Counted from the first letter of the stretch, positions 23,655 through 35,480 are shown. The stretch is 64,000 nt of DNA from Leptobrachium leishanense (GCA_009667805.1 CM019069.1:50798153-50862152); one strand, 5' to 3'. A program made the numbers and translations. The notes: generated from the letters alone by a model not told the origin.

Positions 23655-24070
23655 GGCTAGGGTCAGACGAATGCATTATTCACGTCTACCGTCAAAAGTG
23701 CGTCGATGCATCCGAACGCATTTTTTCACGGAAGACGAGATAGCGGTCATACGATGCGCAATTTCGGCTGTATTTTTTGAAGGAGCTATAAAAAACAAAT
23801 GGACGTGATGTTTGACGGACATGTGCAGCGTCTGAAGTCTCCTAATCACTCACACACGCCGCTATGCCGACGCAGCGCACTCTGTGCGTCAGTACTAGCG
23901 GTGGCACTTTCTCGAAAAAATGTGTTCGTTTGCCGCTTGCGTTGCGCGGCCGAACTTTCGTGCGGCCGTACTTCGTATATTGGCCGTCCTTGGACATCAT
24001 TTGCTGCAACTACGGCCGTAATAAAGTGCGGCTCAACGCAGGTTCGCACTGCGTTCGTCTGACCCCAGCC
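23655..24070 (+). mobile_element. CpG-rich Harbinger-like MITE, GGCTAGGGTCAGACG family
   Basis: Ends GGCTAGGGTCAGACGAA and the complement of GGCTGGGGTCAGACGAA, flanked by TAA at 23652-23654 and 24071-24073. Interior CpG-dense, non-coding. Orientation of the inner GCAGCGCACTCTGTGCGTC block follows the copy at 37495. Confidence 0.85.
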
Positions 24071-24073
24071 TAA

Positions 24074-25425
24074 GACTGAAATCTTTTTTTAAATATTGGA
24101 TGTTTCTAAAAATCATTTTTTAAATCGCACAAATATGTACGATACCGGCAAGAATTTTTTTAAACTGAAGTAACGAATATTTCAAAGAAAATACTGGCCA
24201 CAAGCAGTTGATATTTTTAAAAAAAAAAAAAAATAAACAAATGTCTGATAGCATTGAATAGTACCAATTGGCAGAGAAACAGAGAGACACAGACACACAA
24301 AGATAATAGCAAAAGGCACGCAGAGACACTGACATAGAAACAGTGGCAAAAACACTGAAAAATAACACACACACACAAAGACTGATACGCTGCCAGACAT
24401 AAACATGCTATATCAACGAAAGAAAAAAATATTAGTTTTGCACTCACTGTATCAATTGTAATATAGCAAAGAAACTGCAACAGGAAGGGTGCTCAGGGCT
24501 CCTGATTGGACAACTCAGAACTAAATCAAGTGCCCAGTCCTTTCCCTTTGATCTTGGATTGTTTCGTGGAAATTGGCGTCTTACGGGCTTGGTGCACCTG
24601 GTCTCCATGTTTCTTTAAAGGTGGTGTGCAGAAAGATGTAGTTGAAGGAATGCAAACCCCAAAATAAATTTGTTGATAACATTTATTACCAATTATAAAG
24701 ATTCTGATGATTTTTATCCTGTATAATTTATACTGTATAATTATGGTATAGAAATGTGACGTGAAGGATCACTTAATCATTATACATTCATGTAATCATG
24801 TATACATGATATTTCAAGCGATACGTTACCCTATAATATGGAGGAAATGTCATCTGGAACTAGGGAGAATATGGATTAGTGTTAAATGCAACAGAGAACT
24901 CAAAGGTCCTTTTCTAAGAAAAACTGGAGACCTTGCAGTTATTTTAATTTATCAGTTTGGATTTTCCAATATTTACGTCTGATTTTCGGGTAGTTTTGTT
25001 TGGCTAGACCATTTAATGTCTATTGGCACTAGTGCACCTTGGGTAAATCCTATCTGTAAAATTCTCGCATCAAGTTATCATCCGTGACTGCAGCTCATTA
25101 AGCTGCTTATTATGTAGAGCTTGGGGGACATTCAATTTAGCATTCTATTGAGCTGATCTGAAAATTCCTTCATTAACTGACTTTTAGAATCATGGCTGCT
25201 TGGATTACAGAGTAGTCTAGTTACTTTTATGGGCATTTAAGCAAAAAAGATTATTTTTGGAGCTTAAAATTGGAACTCTGTACTATTCAAGTAGTATATA
25301 ACAAGTGTCACTTAGTATTCGTTATTTTTTTTGTTATGACACATTTATTATTCTGTTATGTTGCTAAAACATTACCCATTAGAACAAAACAAAACTTACA
25401 TTTTCTTTCATTGCTTAAAACCTGG
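24074..25425. other. AT-rich DNA with a purine-rich simple stretch
   Basis: No gene. Contains a poly(A) run near 24219-24234 and a degenerate AC/AG-rich low-complexity stretch at about 24270-24390. The minus-strand frames there are low-complexity artefacts. Confidence 0.5.
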
Positions 25426-25429
25426 GGGC

Positions 25430-25700
25430 CCTATCACATACTTAACGCTAACGTTAGCGTTCAGCGGTGTGAGCGTTAACGTTAGCTTAAGAGACCCTAG
25501 CGCGGAAGACCATATTACATTCCGGACGCTAAAAATTAGCGATTCGGAGCTTGCGCTTTTCAGAGCGGGCTTACTGTACTCTGTGCTCCCTATGCATTAC
25601 ATGGGGGGTGCAAAGAGTTAATTAGCGTTAAGATTACAAAGTCTTAACGCTAATTATGCCCCGCTGTGGTTAACTGAAAAGTTAATCACAGCTAGGAGCT
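25430..25700 (-). mobile_element. partial Harbinger-like MITE, GGGCCCTATT family
   Basis: Begins GGGCCCTATCACATACTTAA and continues with TAACGTTAGCG repeats. It matches the reverse complement of the right-hand end of the element at 58442-59202 up to the region with GTTAACTGAAAAGTTAA. The other terminus is not found, so it is truncated. Confidence 0.6.
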
Positions 25701-26020
25701 GGTTCTAACAGATTCCACTTCCGCTTCCAATGACACCAACAGGGACATCCTACATCCTACGGTTCAAGAGATACCAGGTCCAAAGTAACCCAGCATCTCT
25801 TGTTTGAAATTCCCGTGCCAGGGAAGGGGTATCCCTTGTGATGATGTCATTGTGCACATGTGCAACGTCGCCAGCGGCCGGGGGGCTGTCCCACAGCTAG
25901 GGCTGACTTGCAAGATGTCAGCCCACTGTGGTTAAAGCCCTAGATCGGCACCGGATAGGCACCTAACTGGGGCAACGGGTAGTGGCACCCCCGTAGTTCC
26001 TTCCTTGCCTCTGGGTGTTA

Positions 26021-26130
26021 CAGGTGCAAGTATTTATAAAGCGCCACCAAGTTCTGTAGTGCTGTACAATGGGTGAGACAGAATGACAAATATACACACA
26101 ACATACAACACACAGAACAGTAGATGAGAT
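26021..26130 (-). mobile_element. L2-type 3' tail fragment
   Basis: Minus-strand reading CATTGTACAGCACTACAGAA then TGGTGGCGCTTTATAAATA matches the terminal words of the L2 at 18883-20886. It may be a truncated L2 or an L2-dependent SINE; no head is recognisable. Confidence 0.65.
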
Positions 26131-26171
26131 TACTTGATTACTGTAAATTAACAATTCCTTTACTTTGTATA

Positions 26172-26741
26172 GGAGGCATTACTTTTTACTGCCCCATGGA
26201 GGCGCTGGCTATTCCAAGATAGCCTGTTCTTCCACCCGGGAGATGGTATTTCACTGTGAAATACCTTATCATAAAAGTGAGTGTTAAGTGATTTTCCTTT
26301 AGCAAAATCACGTAACACACTGTCCTAACCCCCCTAAAAAGCTCATACTCACCTCTCATCCCCCGGTGAAGAGGGCAGTATGATCCGTTCTTCTTCTCGT
26401 CGGAAGTAGAGCGAGACTGGTAACAAATAGTTCCCAATCTCCCTCTGCGATTCCTCTGTGGCGCTTTGTGATCTCACGAGAAGGGGGCTCACGCAGAGCT
26501 CGCGGCTGGCATGCGCAATACTCCATGGAGTCCTATGGACTCCAGAAGCTGACACTTGTAGCAGTGCGGAGTGCCGCTGCAACTGTCAGCCTACACTGTG
26601 CTTCTTTCTGGGGCCAGGTGCTAATTAAGCGCCTACCTTGAAATAGGTTCGCAAAAATGGAGACAGCAAGAAAAATCTGCAGGCGCAGTCTTTTTTTTAA
26701 CTTACCGTCTCCCTTTTTGTGTCGACCTCGAAATAGGGCCC
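26172..26741 (-). mobile_element. Harbinger-like MITE, GGGCCCTATT family
   Basis: Minus-oriented copy ending at GGGCCC (26736-26741). It shares the family middle (GGAGTCCTATGGACTCCA) and, on the minus strand at about 26345-26354, AGGTGAGTAT. The left terminus near 26172 is uncertain and no matching 3-bp duplication was found. Confidence 0.6.
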
Positions 26742-27200
26742 AAGGTTATCTAAGCAATTCATTCTTCTAACCATGAAGGAATCCTCTTACTACTAAAACC
26801 CACTGTCAGGGTTCCACGTTTCAGCCAGGCTCCCTGGTGGTGAGAGCGACACTTATTAGTTCTTGTGGATTTTTGGGCTAGCCAGTACAGAATATCCTTC
26901 CCTGTGGCTGATTGGCCTGTGGTCACATGACCTGCCCTGCCCTACTTATATGACCAGCAGTGTATCAGCTCCTTGCTCCAGGATAGGTCTATTCTTACTG
27001 AGTGCCTGCTTTTGTGATTTTGTTCAGCTATTCTGTGTATGACATTTGGCTATCTTGACCATTCTCTTGCCTGCTCCCTGTAACCTGTATTCTGATATTC
27101 TGTGTACTGACTTCGGCTTGTATGACCTGCTTTTCTGGTTCCTGATCCCTGGATTATGGCTGACATTCCTCTCTGGCGTCTAGACCTTGCTTTCCCTAAC

Positions 27201-28252
27201 CAGTGGCAGAACTACCAGGGTTGCAGAGGTCGCAGAGGCCACTTTGGGGGGCCCAGCGGCTCAGACAGGCTCTTGCGCATAATTTGGCAGCCGGCAGCAA
27301 ATTTCGGCTGCACTATTTTTTAGCAGGCTGCTCGCTCCTACCCCGGCACGTGTGACCGCACGCATGTGGGCGTAGTCAGACGGGCCAGCAGTGAAGAGCG
27401 AGATTAATGCGTGTTTGGGGCTGGGCGACGCTTCTGATTTTCCTTGTCTCCGCTGGCACCAACACCAGGATAGGCATAGGCAGCCAGACCAGAGCCATGT
27501 ATGTGTTATGGCAGCGCAGCGCTACTGACACTCACACTTTTACAAACAATCTGGCTCAGTCTCCGCAGTGTTCAATGTTGGCTGAGTACTAAATATGAAT
27601 CCCACTCCCACATCCAAACTTTATTTTTGCCGGGGGGATCTTTCAATATAGTGGCCTGCAGTACCGGGGCCCTTTCAGTTTGGAGGCCTGTGTTACCGGG
27701 GGGCCCTTTCTTTGTGGCGGTCTGTGTTACCGGGGGGCTCTCAATGTGGTGGCCTGTGTTACAGGGGGGGCCCTTTCAATGTGGCTCACACAGGGCCCTC
27801 CGTTAATGCAGGGGCCTTTCAATATGGCAGCGTGCATTACCGGGGGGCCGAGGCACTTTCAATATGGCAGCCTGCATTACTGGGAGGGCCCTGTGTGAGC
27901 CACACCAGATGCCAATTGCTGTCAGGCTGATGCCAGACCTGGATAATCCTTCTGAGTCATGGATCAGAGCGTGAGGATGCTTAATGAAACCTGAAAAAGT
28001 TTGGTGATGTTTAAAAATATATAAAAAGTGAGGTATTTCCAGATCATATCATATGTATAATGCATTTTATCCCTGCTTATTAATAATAATGTTAAGAATT
28101 AAAGTAAGTTGAACTAATTAATATAAACGGCGTACTATTTTTTTATATTGCAGGGGACAAAAAGTAAAAATATGGATCTTTTTTTCGGGGGGTGAGGGGG
28201 GCTCTTCGTGGATTCATGCACCGGGGCCCTCAGATTTCTAGTTACGCCACTG
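27201..28252 (+). mobile_element. hAT-like MITE with internal minisatellite
   Basis: Ends CAGTGGCAGAACTA and the complement of CAGTGGCGTAACTA. Flanked by TCCCTAAC (27193-27200) and TCCCTGAC (28253-28260), an 8-bp duplication with one difference, which is hAT behaviour. It carries no transposase. The interior has a tandem array (27630-27895). It inserted into an existing LTR, so it is the younger of the two. Confidence 0.85.
27630..27895. repeat. minisatellite, about 33-bp unit
   Basis: Around seven diverged units built from CCGGGGGGCCCTTTCAATA and TGGCAGCCTGCATTA. The array lies wholly inside the hAT-like MITE. Apparent open frames across it are repeat artefacts. Confidence 0.85.
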
Positions 28253-28865
28253 TCCCTGACCATTCCTGAATATTCTTGGTTATGTTTTGTATGTCTTGTT
28301 TTTTGTCTTTGTGTGTTTTATCCAGCAGCATATTGTAGCATATGATAGAGGCCAGCTAAAGGACCTCATTTGAGTTTAGGGTTCTGTGTTGCTGCTGGAT
28401 ATTTCATATTATTGTCTCTTGTCTTCCCCTATTGTTATATTGGTGTTTATTTTCTTGCCCTGGAACCTGCATAGATTTAGAAGGCCACTACAAGGACCTT
28501 ACCCCAGTGCAGGGTCTCTTCTTGTGTCTATCCTGTTCTGTCATTTGTGTTCAGCATCTGTGTGCTGGGTTCTGTATCATGCGGCAAGCAGCAAACCTGC
28601 CTAAAGGGCTTAACGACACTCGGTATATAGGGCCCTCCTTGGCGTCAGCCTGGAGGCCCCGTGACACCCACATTACCAGCTGACGCCTAAAAAACCTGAA
28701 AAGGTTAAAAAAGGTTAAACGCCTAAAAAGGTCACCTCTGGGTCTTATCTCACCCGATGAGAATTTTCAAAAAACTTTTTTTTCAGACTTTCTTACACGG
28801 ACTGTACCTGTGTACAGTGCTGCCATATGTTTGTGCTTTCTAAATAAAATAAAATAACTATGATA

Positions 28866-29437
28866 CTAAAGGGTTACTTTTTGTAAAAGAGTTCTCCTTT
28901 TTTGCCCTTGCTGCTGAAAGCCTCTGCCCAATTATTTTACTTATTATTTCAGGTCAGCTTACTCACCATTTCTCCCTAACCGCACAGCTCCTCCTCTTTG
29001 GCTCAGGGACTCCCGGAGCCAAGAGTCGCTGAAGCTTTATTATGCAATTTGTGTACCTATGCAGCTTGCATATCATAGGATCTGGAAATTGTGCATCACT
29101 CGGGACTTGGGCACTTCACGTATACCAGTTCCGTAGCGCCTGCGCAGAACAATTAATTGGAACTGCACGGACATGCGTAAACCCGATCCATCGCTGCCTC
29201 TTGGAGAACGCTCACTATCGCAGGTGGTCCCCGAGAGGATGAAGTCAGCTCGCAGAGCATGCTGACATCACTAGTGAGCGATCTGGTGACCGGCAGATGG
29301 GAAATTCAAAATTCCGTCTGCTGGTGACACTGGGAGAGATGGAGGAAACTCCTCCACTTCACTTGCATTTCTGCCAGATCGGGGCAGCAGAGGGGGTGGG
29401 GACTCGGAGTAGTCAGGGTGAGTAGAGTGTTCCTTAA
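28866..29437 (+). mobile_element. T2/Kolobok-like MITE
   Basis: Left TAAAGGGTTACTTTTTG and right GAGTGTTCCTTAA resemble the TTAAAGGRRCACT termini of frog T2/Kolobok MITEs, which target TTAA. It shares its interior (TTTGCCCTTGC, CTCCTCTTTGGCTCAGG, CTGACATCACTAGTGA) with copies at 36104 and 54932. Non-coding. Confidence 0.65.
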
Positions 29438-30719
29438 AGAAGATGGTGTAGGCACAACTATTATAAGTCGCTTTTGTCTACAACAATAGAGACATACAAG
29501 TACAAAAATAGCTTACCGCATTATGATTTCCAATACAACAATTAAACCTGGTGGCCAGTCAGAAGATCTGTGGGGGCACATCATTTGAAATTTGTAAATA
29601 ATTTGTAAGTATGAAAATTGAAGACAGTTTACGTAATTCATTTCTACAATGGATTAAGTCGGTTTGTTACAGTTGATAAAGATACACACACAAAGTATGC
29701 TGTCACCTGACTATCACACACGGAAGAGTTTGTGACCTTAAGGGGCAATATTCCAAAATAATAAGCTAAAATATAGATTTACCCCCCACACACACACCTG
29801 ACACCCCTTCGAAGAATATAATGACCACTCCTCTGGGAAGGTTTTGATGTTAATGTTAAGAATTTGTGCTCATTCAGCAAAAGAAAAAAAAGCATATATG
29901 AGGTCAGGAGCTAATTCTGGATGAAAAGGACAACTGTAATTAACTTTTATATAGTTTTATATGCTTTTTATATACTTTGCAATTATACTTCAGAATTTAT
30001 CAGTTGTACTCTTCATTATTCACTTTTCACCCAATTTGTTACCTAGGCCATTAACTATTTTATATATATATCATTGTGCTTTGTAATGATGCGATATTGT
30101 AAATAATCGCAGTTTGTCATCTTTAGACGACCCCTGGCATTCTTTCCTTTTACATGAGTGTATCCTTGTAGAGCTTTAATTGCATGTCAGTGTAAGTTTT
30201 CTTTAGGCTTATGCCATCCCTACTAATTATTCAAATCGCTAGTACTTGCTTGTCTGTGTGTGGCGTTGCCTAAAGCTTTTAACCACTAAGTTGTGTCAGT
30301 AAATCACAGCAATTTCGCGGAGACAGCTCTGGTAGCTCACTAATAAATGTTGCATGACATTCCTTTCCATTTACGCACTTTCAAAGTATTCTTTCAGGAA
30401 CTATATTGCAATAATTAGTTCAGTAAAAAAAATATAAAGATGCTTTCATTTTTGTTTATTAATAAACACATTTTAAAATATACATGAATAAACACACATA
30501 AAGAGAAGAGCTCACATAAAATGTACTCAGTGGAAATGAGTTCTGAAAGTGGGGCGAGAAACAATCACTATGTAGTAAACAAAGATATGTTAACTAAGAA
30601 CCAACACAGAATTTTTAATATAGATTTTAACTTATATATATTGTGTCACACTCTAACACAGAACATCAACATCAAACAAAGGATCACACTATAAAGGTTA
30701 ATCATTAACTATTATTCTT
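29438..30719. other. unassigned AT-rich DNA
   Basis: No gene, RNA or repeat that I can support, apart from a short CA-rich run near 29790. Confidence 0.45.
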
Positions 30720-31255
30720 GCCTTGGATGAGCAGCAGAGTAGAAGCAGGTTTACCTGGAACCACGCGTGGAGAGAGGAGAGACTTAGGAAAGTCCATCTG
30801 AATGTGTCGAAGGACCCAGACCAGAAATAGAGGAATCTCCATATATATCGGCAACGCCAAGGAGGCAAGCAATTATGTGGGACCCAATCAGGAGAGACTT
30901 TGGGACTTTATAGGACGCTGGAAGGGATTCATGTTTTGTAACACTTACAGACTTGATTTTATTTGATGCATTGCCCTTGAAAAAGTCTGAATATTCAGAT
31001 GAAACGCGTCAGGCTTAGACTATTATTATACATTATTTTACTTCATCATTTTATGCTGAGTAAATATATTTTTATACCGATGGAATGGTGAAACCAGACA
31101 TACGCCAGACAAAGACCCGGTGGAGGCAGCCTAATAGACGGGAGTTCCATAGAAGTATCAACTTCATCAAGAGATCCTGTGAGTCTCATCCAATTTGAGG
31201 TCCTATTGCCATTACCATGCTGCACTATATATTCTCTCATCCATTATAGGAATGC
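30720..31255 (+). mobile_element. Penelope-like 3' module with hammerhead-like core
   Basis: At 30976-31010 the plus strand reads CTTGAAAAAG, a stem TCTGA..TCAGA, then TGAAACGCGTC, the degenerate hammerhead layout typical of Penelope-like element ends. The C-U-G-A-N-G-A core is altered to TTGAAAA, so catalysis is doubtful. Flanking text (AGTAAATATATTTTTATACC) fits the AT-rich body of such modules. No reverse transcriptase or GIY-YIG domain is present; edges are approximate. Confidence 0.5.
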
Positions 31256-32083
31256 ATACTTCCTTGTATATTCCATTTGTCTGTTAAGGAGGATGAGAAC
31301 TACCTCCTAGTAGCTGATCCTACATTTTACATACTAAAACAAGTTAAGAACCTTTGTATACACCAATTGTGTTTTTTCTATTCAGCAGAGTAGCTACGGA
31401 AAACTTTGGTGGTCCACGTATGACAAAACTACACCGATCTGACTATTTAGGGAACTACCACTGTAGTGCACCATTGTTTGCAACTGTGCCAAACAGTGGT
31501 GGTTAACCTGCCCAGTGTGGCTTTTTGTTTAGATTTTATGTTCTGTGTTAGCATACTTTTGTTTCGCTGCCAATATTAGGGATGTGCATGGCTGAAAAAT
31601 GTGTTTTGTTTTGTTTTTAAATAATTTTCGTTTTTGGAATTTCGTAAATAATTTAGTTTCGTATTTCGTTTCGTTTTGAATTTTATATATCAATTCAATA
31701 GTTGATATCAATTCGAATTTTGGATCACTAAATAAAACCCCAATTAATCAAATTTTGCTGTTAAAAGACAATGTGCCCTATTACATTCTCCGCGTAAACG
31801 TTAACGTGTGCGCAAAAACGCATTAACGCGAGGGGGGAAACCCTTTGCGCAGAATGTCGTATTACAATGTCCGTGCAAAAAATGTGCGTTAACGTCTAAT
31901 GCAGGTGGACCTGCGCGCAGTGGCATAGCGTGGGGGGGCAGGGGGGGCCGTGGCCCCGGGCGCAGTTTTGTTAGGGGCGCATAATTTCTTTTGAAATTAT
32001 GCACCCCCAAAACTTGTGGCCCGACTGACCTGCCGGGCCCTCGGGCGCCGCCCAAGGGCCCGCGGGTTGAGGGGACCCAGATG

Positions 32084-32332
32084 CCGGGCAGAGGGAGTGC
32101 CTGCCGGCTGCCCGGTCCTGAACAGTGAGTCGAGTCTGTCCTGTTGATTTGAAGGGGCCTGCGTGCAGGCGCAGGTCACGTGGTCCGTCTAATCAGGTGG
32201 TACTGAGTCTCTGTACCACCTGACTGGCCGGACCGCGTGACCTGCGCACGCACGCAGGCCCCTTCAAATCAACAGGATGGACTCGACTCAATGTTCAGGA
32301 CCGGGCAGCCGGCAGGCACTCCCGCTGCCCGG
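32084..32332. repeat. long inverted repeat inside hAT-like MITE
   Basis: Arms of about 120 bp with few mismatches around a centre near 32207; they include CTGTTGATTTGAAGGGGCCT and its partner, and CCGGCTGCCCGGTCCTGA and its partner. A transcript would form a long stable hairpin. Confidence 0.85.
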
Positions 32333-32337
32333 GAGCT

Positions 32338-33265
32338 GGGGCAATATCCAGGTGAGAGCTGGGGGCAAATCCATGAGCTGGGGACTATCCATGAGCTGGG
32401 GGGCAAATCCATGAGCTGGGGACTATCCATGAGCTGGGGGGCAAATCCATGAGCTGGGGCATATCCATGAGCTGGGGGGCAAATCCATGAGCTGGGGAAT
32501 ATCCATGAGCTGGGGGGCAAATCCATGAGCTGGGGCAAATCCATGAGCTGGGGGGCAAATCCATGAGCTGGGGACTATCCATGAGCTGGGGGGCAAATCC
32601 ATGAGCTGGGGACTATCCATGAGCTGGGGGGCAAATCCATGAGCTGGGGACTATCCATGAGCTGGGGGGGAAATCCATGAGCTGGGGCATATCCATGAGC
32701 TGGGGACTATCCATGAGCTGGGGGGCAAATCCATGAGCTGGGGCATATCCATGAGCTGGGGGCAAATCCATGAGCTGGGGCATATCCATGAGCTGGGGGG
32801 CAAATCCATGAGCTGGGGACTATCCATGAGCTGGGGGGCAAATCCATGAGCTGGGGCATATCCATGAGCTGGGGGGAAAATCCATGAGCTGGGGACTATC
32901 CATGAGCTGGGGGGCAAATACATGAGCTGGGGCATATCCATGAGCTGGGGGGCAAATCCATGAGCTGGGGCAAATCAATGAGCTGGGGAATATCCATGAG
33001 CTGGGGAATATCCATGTGCTGGGGCAAATCCATGAGCTGGGGAATATCCATGGGCTGGGGGGCAAATCCATGAGCTGGGGCAAATCCATGAGCTGGGGCA
33101 AATCCATGACGTGCTGGGGCAAATCCGTGTGCTGGGGCAAATGTGTGAGCTGGGGCAAATCCGTGAGCTGGGGCAAATCCGTGAGCTGGGGCAAATCCAT
33201 GTGTGAGCTGGGGCAAATCCATGTGTGAGCTGGGGCAAATCCATGTGTGAGCTGGGGCAATATCG
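32338..33265. repeat. 19-bp minisatellite, CCATGAGCTGGGG array
   Basis: Roughly 45-50 units of core CCATGAGCTGGGG joined by variable connectors GGCAAAT, ACTAT, CATAT or AATAT. Right-hand units drift to CGTGAGCTGGGG and CATGTGTGAGCTGGGG. Long minus-strand frames (up to 242 codons of repeated HG-FAPA and PSSWI text) arise only because the unit is short and stop-free; they are not genes. Confidence 0.95.
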
Positions 33266-34433
33266 ATAACGTGTCCACAGGTTGGGGGGGCGCACAATTC
33301 TTGGCTGGCCCCGGGCGCTGACAACCCACGCTACGCCACTGCCTGCGCGAACCCTTTGCGAGTGTAATGTACTTTCCGCGTCCTATACTTAACATTGTGA
33401 GCGCAAATGCATTTGTGCGCTGGTGCGCGCAAGGTGTTACAATCTTAGCGCAAATTTTAACGGACAACGTTTGCGCGCATAATTTTAACGCTTTTGAAAA
33501 GCTGGTGGTAACTGCACATCTGAACGTTCTGGCCGAAACGAAATACACCAGCCCAAAAAAAAAATAGCAAAGTATAGTTACACATTTTACACATACCCAA
33601 ACAATAAAATGGAGAAGTTGTGCGTGTTTTTATTATTGCTGCAGCATATATACTCGGATTGATTTTGACAGGCGCAAAAACTGAACGGGAGACAATTGTG
33701 GTTCTTAATTCTGATTGGCTGAGTCGCGTTAAAAAACAGTCTGCCCACCGATTTCTGCGCACAGCGTTAATGTGCGCTAGTTTTTGCGCGTCTTTGTAAT
33801 ACCAGCGTTAATTTACGCGTGTTAACGTTTAACGCTGCGCGCAAAAAAAATAGCGCTGCGCAAGCGTTTTTGCGCAAGGAATGTAATAGAGCCCAATCTA
33901 GGGTTAAATATTAAGCTGTGTCACAGATTTAGTATTTGAGTCAAATTAAACAGTGAAACAAATTAATTTGTTTCATAAAGTTGTTTGCTGAGACTGCGTT
34001 ACATGTATTTTATGTATTTTAATTTAAGATCAATTCGATAGTTGATATATCAATTCGGTATCGATTTGGTAGTTGATATCGATTCGAATTCTAATAAAAA
34101 AAATCAAATTTTTCTTTTATGATGATTATACAGTGTAAAACAAAATAAATTCGTTATATACCATTTCGTTTCATTTCGAATTCTATTCTTATCGATTCGT
34201 TATTCAGAAGTACTTCCGAAATATTAAGTAATGGATTTTGTTCCGAATTTTTCCTAAACGAATGCACAACTCTAGCCAATGTCACTTTTTTGTTTTGGAC
34301 TTTATATTCTGGCTAAACAGATTATTTTCAAAAGGGTATTCTTATAGTGTTTATTCTATCTATCACAAAGTGATTCTCAAGATTCTCTTTACAATTTTGA
34401 AAAGCCTTATAAAATAGTTACTTGTTGACCTTA

Positions 34434-34878
34434 TTAAAGTGACATCCGACATGCCCAACACAAGTTGGGCTCATTTGGCACACAATCATTCCCTATGTAT
34501 ATGTTAGGTTTTCTGATTAGAACAGACATATAGTAAAAGTTTGAGTTATTTCTTGTCAATGTTTTACTGTCACTTGCTTTCTGTGGCATGCCAGGAGGAA
34601 GAGACAGTTGAAAGTCAATGACACATCCTACAGGACAGCTCTGCCCTTATTCTTCGCACCTGATTGCATGTTGATATTCTAGCACACCACTGTCACTGCT
34701 GTGGACCAATCGCACATCAATGCGGAGGACCTTATCTAAGCGATGACCAGGTAAGTTGTTGCTAGCAATACCTAATCAAGGGATAAGATATCACATTGAT
34801 CTTTATGACCAATGCGATATCCATACCATGATGGGGCATCTCCAGGACAGTGAACTTGGCCAATACGGGTCACTTAAA
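34434..34878 (+). mobile_element. T2/Kolobok-like MITE, TTAAAGTGAC ends
   Basis: Left TTAAAGTGACATCC; the reverse complement of the right end is TTAAGTGACCCG. TTAA is present at both ends, consistent with a TTAA target. About 445 bp, non-coding. Confidence 0.6.
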
Positions 34879-35049
34879 GGCTTAACCCAAAATCTGAACA
34901 ATATACTTTTAAAATGGTAGTTGTTATTATTACTATTATCATACATCTATCATACAGCGCCAGCCGTTTCCACAGCAGATTAAAATAATTAATGGGGAAT
35001 TAAACTAATAGAATTCCAAATAAACATAAGAACTAGAGCCAAAACATAT

Positions 35050-35480
35050 AGGCCCCTATTACGCTCTTAGCGTTAAAACGCGGGCGCAGGGGAGGAAAAA
35101 CTGCGCCCACAGTTTCCCCCCTTGCGCCCGCGTTTTAATGCCAGATTACAATGCAGGCGCAAACCATGCTGCCTGCATTGTTATCGAGCATTAAAAATCA
35201 GGATGCTCGCGGCAGCGCTGAGCGCAGCCGCGAGCATCCACTCGCTGGAGTCCATAGGACTCCATTGAGGTCCTCTCTGCCGCATCGCGAGATCCGGCCG
35301 GTCGGCATAGGGATACGCAGGGAGAGACAGGGGGACTTTTTCCCCCTGTCTTTCCCTGCTCCTGCTGGCCGGAGGAGGCGACCGGAGCCGCGGTCCTCGT
35401 CGCGGGACAGAGGGTGAGTATATGATGCATTTTTTTATTTTTTCAAGCTGGTGTTAACAGATTCTGCACCAGCGTTTTAT
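35050..35480 (+). mobile_element. partial Harbinger-like MITE, GGGCCCTATT family
   Basis: Begins GGCCCCTATTACGCTC, followed by a small hairpin GCGGGCGCAGGGGAGG. It has the family middle (GGAGTCCATAGGACTCCA) and the donor-like GGGTGAGTA at 35412-35420. The right terminus is not found. Confidence 0.65.

Larger units (their letters stand above)
26804..28666 (+). mobile_element. solo LTR split by a hAT-like MITE
   Basis: Starts TGTCAGGGTTCC and ends CCCCGTGACA, short inverted TG..CA termini of an LTR. A perfect 5-bp duplication CCCAC flanks it (26799-26803 and 28667-28671), the size made by Ty3/Gypsy-type and many retroviral integrases. Without the insert (27201-28252) it is about 800 bp. No gag, pol, primer-binding site or second LTR lies beside it, so it is a solo LTR from recombination. 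A diverged copy of the same family is at 51626-52460. Confidence 0.85.
31918..33341 (+). mobile_element. hAT-like MITE, third level, with minisatellite
   Basis: Ends CAGTGGCATAGCGTGGG and the complement of CAGTGGCGTAGCGTGGG. A perfect 8-bp duplication CCTGCGCG flanks it (31910-31917, 33342-33349). Contents in order: GC-rich left part, a long inverted repeat (32084-32332) and a 19-bp tandem array. No transposase is encoded. The termini resemble those of 27201-28252, suggesting the same absent transposase. Confidence 0.9.
31773..33894 (+). mobile_element. Harbinger-like CpG-rich MITE, second level
   Basis: Ends GTGCCCTATTACATTC and the complement of GGGCTCTATTACATTCC, flanked by AAT at 31770-31772 and 33895-33897 (3-bp duplication). 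The interior outside the insert matches the copy at 48491-49235 in opposite orientation. It is dense in GCGCA/TGCGC words. It carries the inner hAT-like MITE at 31918-33341. Confidence 0.85.
31577..34274 (+). mobile_element. hAT-like MITE, outermost of a nested set
   Basis: Ends TAGGGATGTGCATGG and the complement of TAGAGTTGTGCATTCG. Flanked by GCCAATAT (31569-31576) and GCCAATGT (34275-34282), an 8-bp duplication with one mismatch. Its own body (31577-31772 and 33895-34274) is AT-rich with TTTCGTTT and ATCAATTCG words. A Harbinger-like MITE interrupts it. Non-coding. Confidence 0.8.

Noticed and set aside
32338..33265. Regularly repeated units resembling a CRISPR array
   Set aside because: Units are contiguous with only 5-7-bp connectors and no unique spacers; the context is a vertebrate transposon.
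32269..33548. Minus-strand frames up to 242 codons with repeated HG-FAPA and PSSWI text
   Set aside because: Product of the 19-bp minisatellite; the periodic text follows the DNA unit and appears in several frames.
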